Below, in pieces: positions 6,722-7,030 of a stretch of DNA of 7,030 nucleotides. The position numbers and the translations under genes are program-made. The DNA is from an uncultured Cytophagaceae bacterium (GTDB taxonomy: Bacteria > Bacteroidota > Bacteroidia > Cytophagales > Spirosomataceae): positions 1 to 7,030 of the forward strand of contig CAJCBY010000324.1 in assembly GCA_903960725.1 (NCBI GenBank), given 5' to 3'. The notes beneath the pieces were generated by a model. It saw only the letters and a program-made list of their open reading frames with translations, searched no databases and had not been told where the DNA came from. Numbering within the stretch: position 1 is the stretch's first letter; each line of letters opens with the position of its first letter.

Positions 6722-6745
6722 GCGAAGGCCTTAATGCCTTCGTTT
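6722..6745 (+). terminator. Hairpin between purH and gyrB, possible terminator
   Basis: A perfect 7-bp stem, CGAAGGC (6723-6729) with GCCTTCG (6736-6742), encloses the loop CTTAAT; a G-T wobble extends it by one pair. Only three T residues follow (6743-6745), then AACCCATTTTAAA, so the U-tract is weak. It lies 50 bases after the purH stop and 20 bases before the gyrB start. It may terminate purH transcription inefficiently, or be part of the gyrB leader if gyrB is transcribed from a promoter upstream of it. Confidence 0.5.
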
Positions 6746-6764
6746 AACCCATTTTAAATACATT

Positions 6765-7030
6765 ATGTCAGAAGCACAAGATTCATCAGCTCAAGATCGG
6801 GCAAATTACGGTGCAGATAATATTCAAGTTTTAGAGGGATTAGAGGCGGTTCGTAAGCGTCCTTCCATGTACATCGGTGATACCGGCTTTAAAGGGCTTC
6901 ACCATTTGATTTGGGAGGTAGTTGATAACTCGATTGATGAGGCGTTAGCGGGTCATTGCGATATGATCAAGGTGACGATCAACACGGACAATTCCATTTT
7001 AGTAGAAGATAACGGTCGTGGTATTCCTAC
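6765..7030 (+). CDS. gyrB: DNA gyrase subunit B, N-terminal part (runs off the window)
   Basis: Eighty-eight codons are visible before the window ends. GyrB is the ATPase subunit of DNA gyrase, which introduces negative supercoils with GyrA in the cytoplasm. After a short variable N-terminus ([13 protein letters not shown]) come the conserved [23 protein letters not shown], the N-box of the GHKL ATPase fold ([13 protein letters not shown], with the Mg-binding Asn and catalytic Glu), and the start of the G1 box (VEDNGRGIP). The sequence fits GyrB better than ParE, because Bacteroidota ParE has a clearly different LRPGMYIGKLG-type region. ATG 6765 is preceded by an A/T-rich stretch without Shine-Dalgarno, normal for this phylum. 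The gap 6673-6764 holds only the hairpin and an imperfect promoter-like TATATTTT at 6691. Confidence 0.95.
   Translation, partial: MSEAQDSSAQDRANYGADNIQVLEGLEAVRKRPSMYIGDTGFKGLHHLIWEVVDNSIDEALAGHCDMIKVTINTDNSILVEDNGRGIP

Overview
The window looks like chromosomal DNA from a Bacteroidota bacterium, most likely a member of the Cytophagales. I infer this from four things: start codons preceded by A-rich sequence with no Shine-Dalgarno motif, an exact TAnnTTTG-type promoter element before purH, secreted proteins whose predicted mature N-terminus is Gln, and protein sequences (PQQ dehydrogenase/PKD/cytochrome c fusion, KduD, PurH, GyrB) of typical Bacteroidota character. Genus and species cannot be settled from the sequence alone. 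All genes lie on the + strand.

Layout. 1-1695 is the 3' part of a large secreted multidomain oxidoreductase: the end of a PQQ-dependent sugar dehydrogenase propeller, a PKD domain, a class I cytochrome c domain and a C-terminal beta-sandwich interrupted by an Ala/Pro-rich stretch. A strong hairpin with a T-tract (1718-1754) follows and ends exactly at the start codon of the next gene. 1755-5093 is a compact uronate cassette: a secreted GH105 unsaturated uronyl hydrolase, the cytoplasmic dehydrogenase KduD one base later, and a secreted GH88 unsaturated glucuronyl hydrolase. Between kduD and the GH88 gene lies an unusual array of 7-bp units (CTTTGNN) that folds back on an inverted copy of itself as a 25-bp perfect stem. 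5149-6672 is purH (bifunctional purine biosynthesis) with its own promoter element. After a small hairpin, gyrB begins at 6765 and runs off the right edge.

How the genes work together. Polysaccharide lyases acting on pectin or other uronic-acid glycans leave 4,5-unsaturated uronic acids at the non-reducing ends of oligosaccharides. GH105 and GH88 enzymes remove these in the periplasm. The released 4-deoxy-5-keto-uronate, after isomerisation by KduI (not in this window), is reduced by KduD to 2-keto-3-deoxygluconate, which enters central metabolism. The upstream PQQ/cytochrome protein may oxidise a sugar in the same periplasm, but its link to the cassette rests only on adjacency. purH and gyrB are housekeeping genes and mark the edge of the accessory catabolic block.

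The most unusual element is the heptad inverted array at 3822-3919. The terminator that abuts the GH105 start codon is second. No RNA gene, transposase, CRISPR array or origin is visible. No gene-free stretch exceeds about 115 bases.
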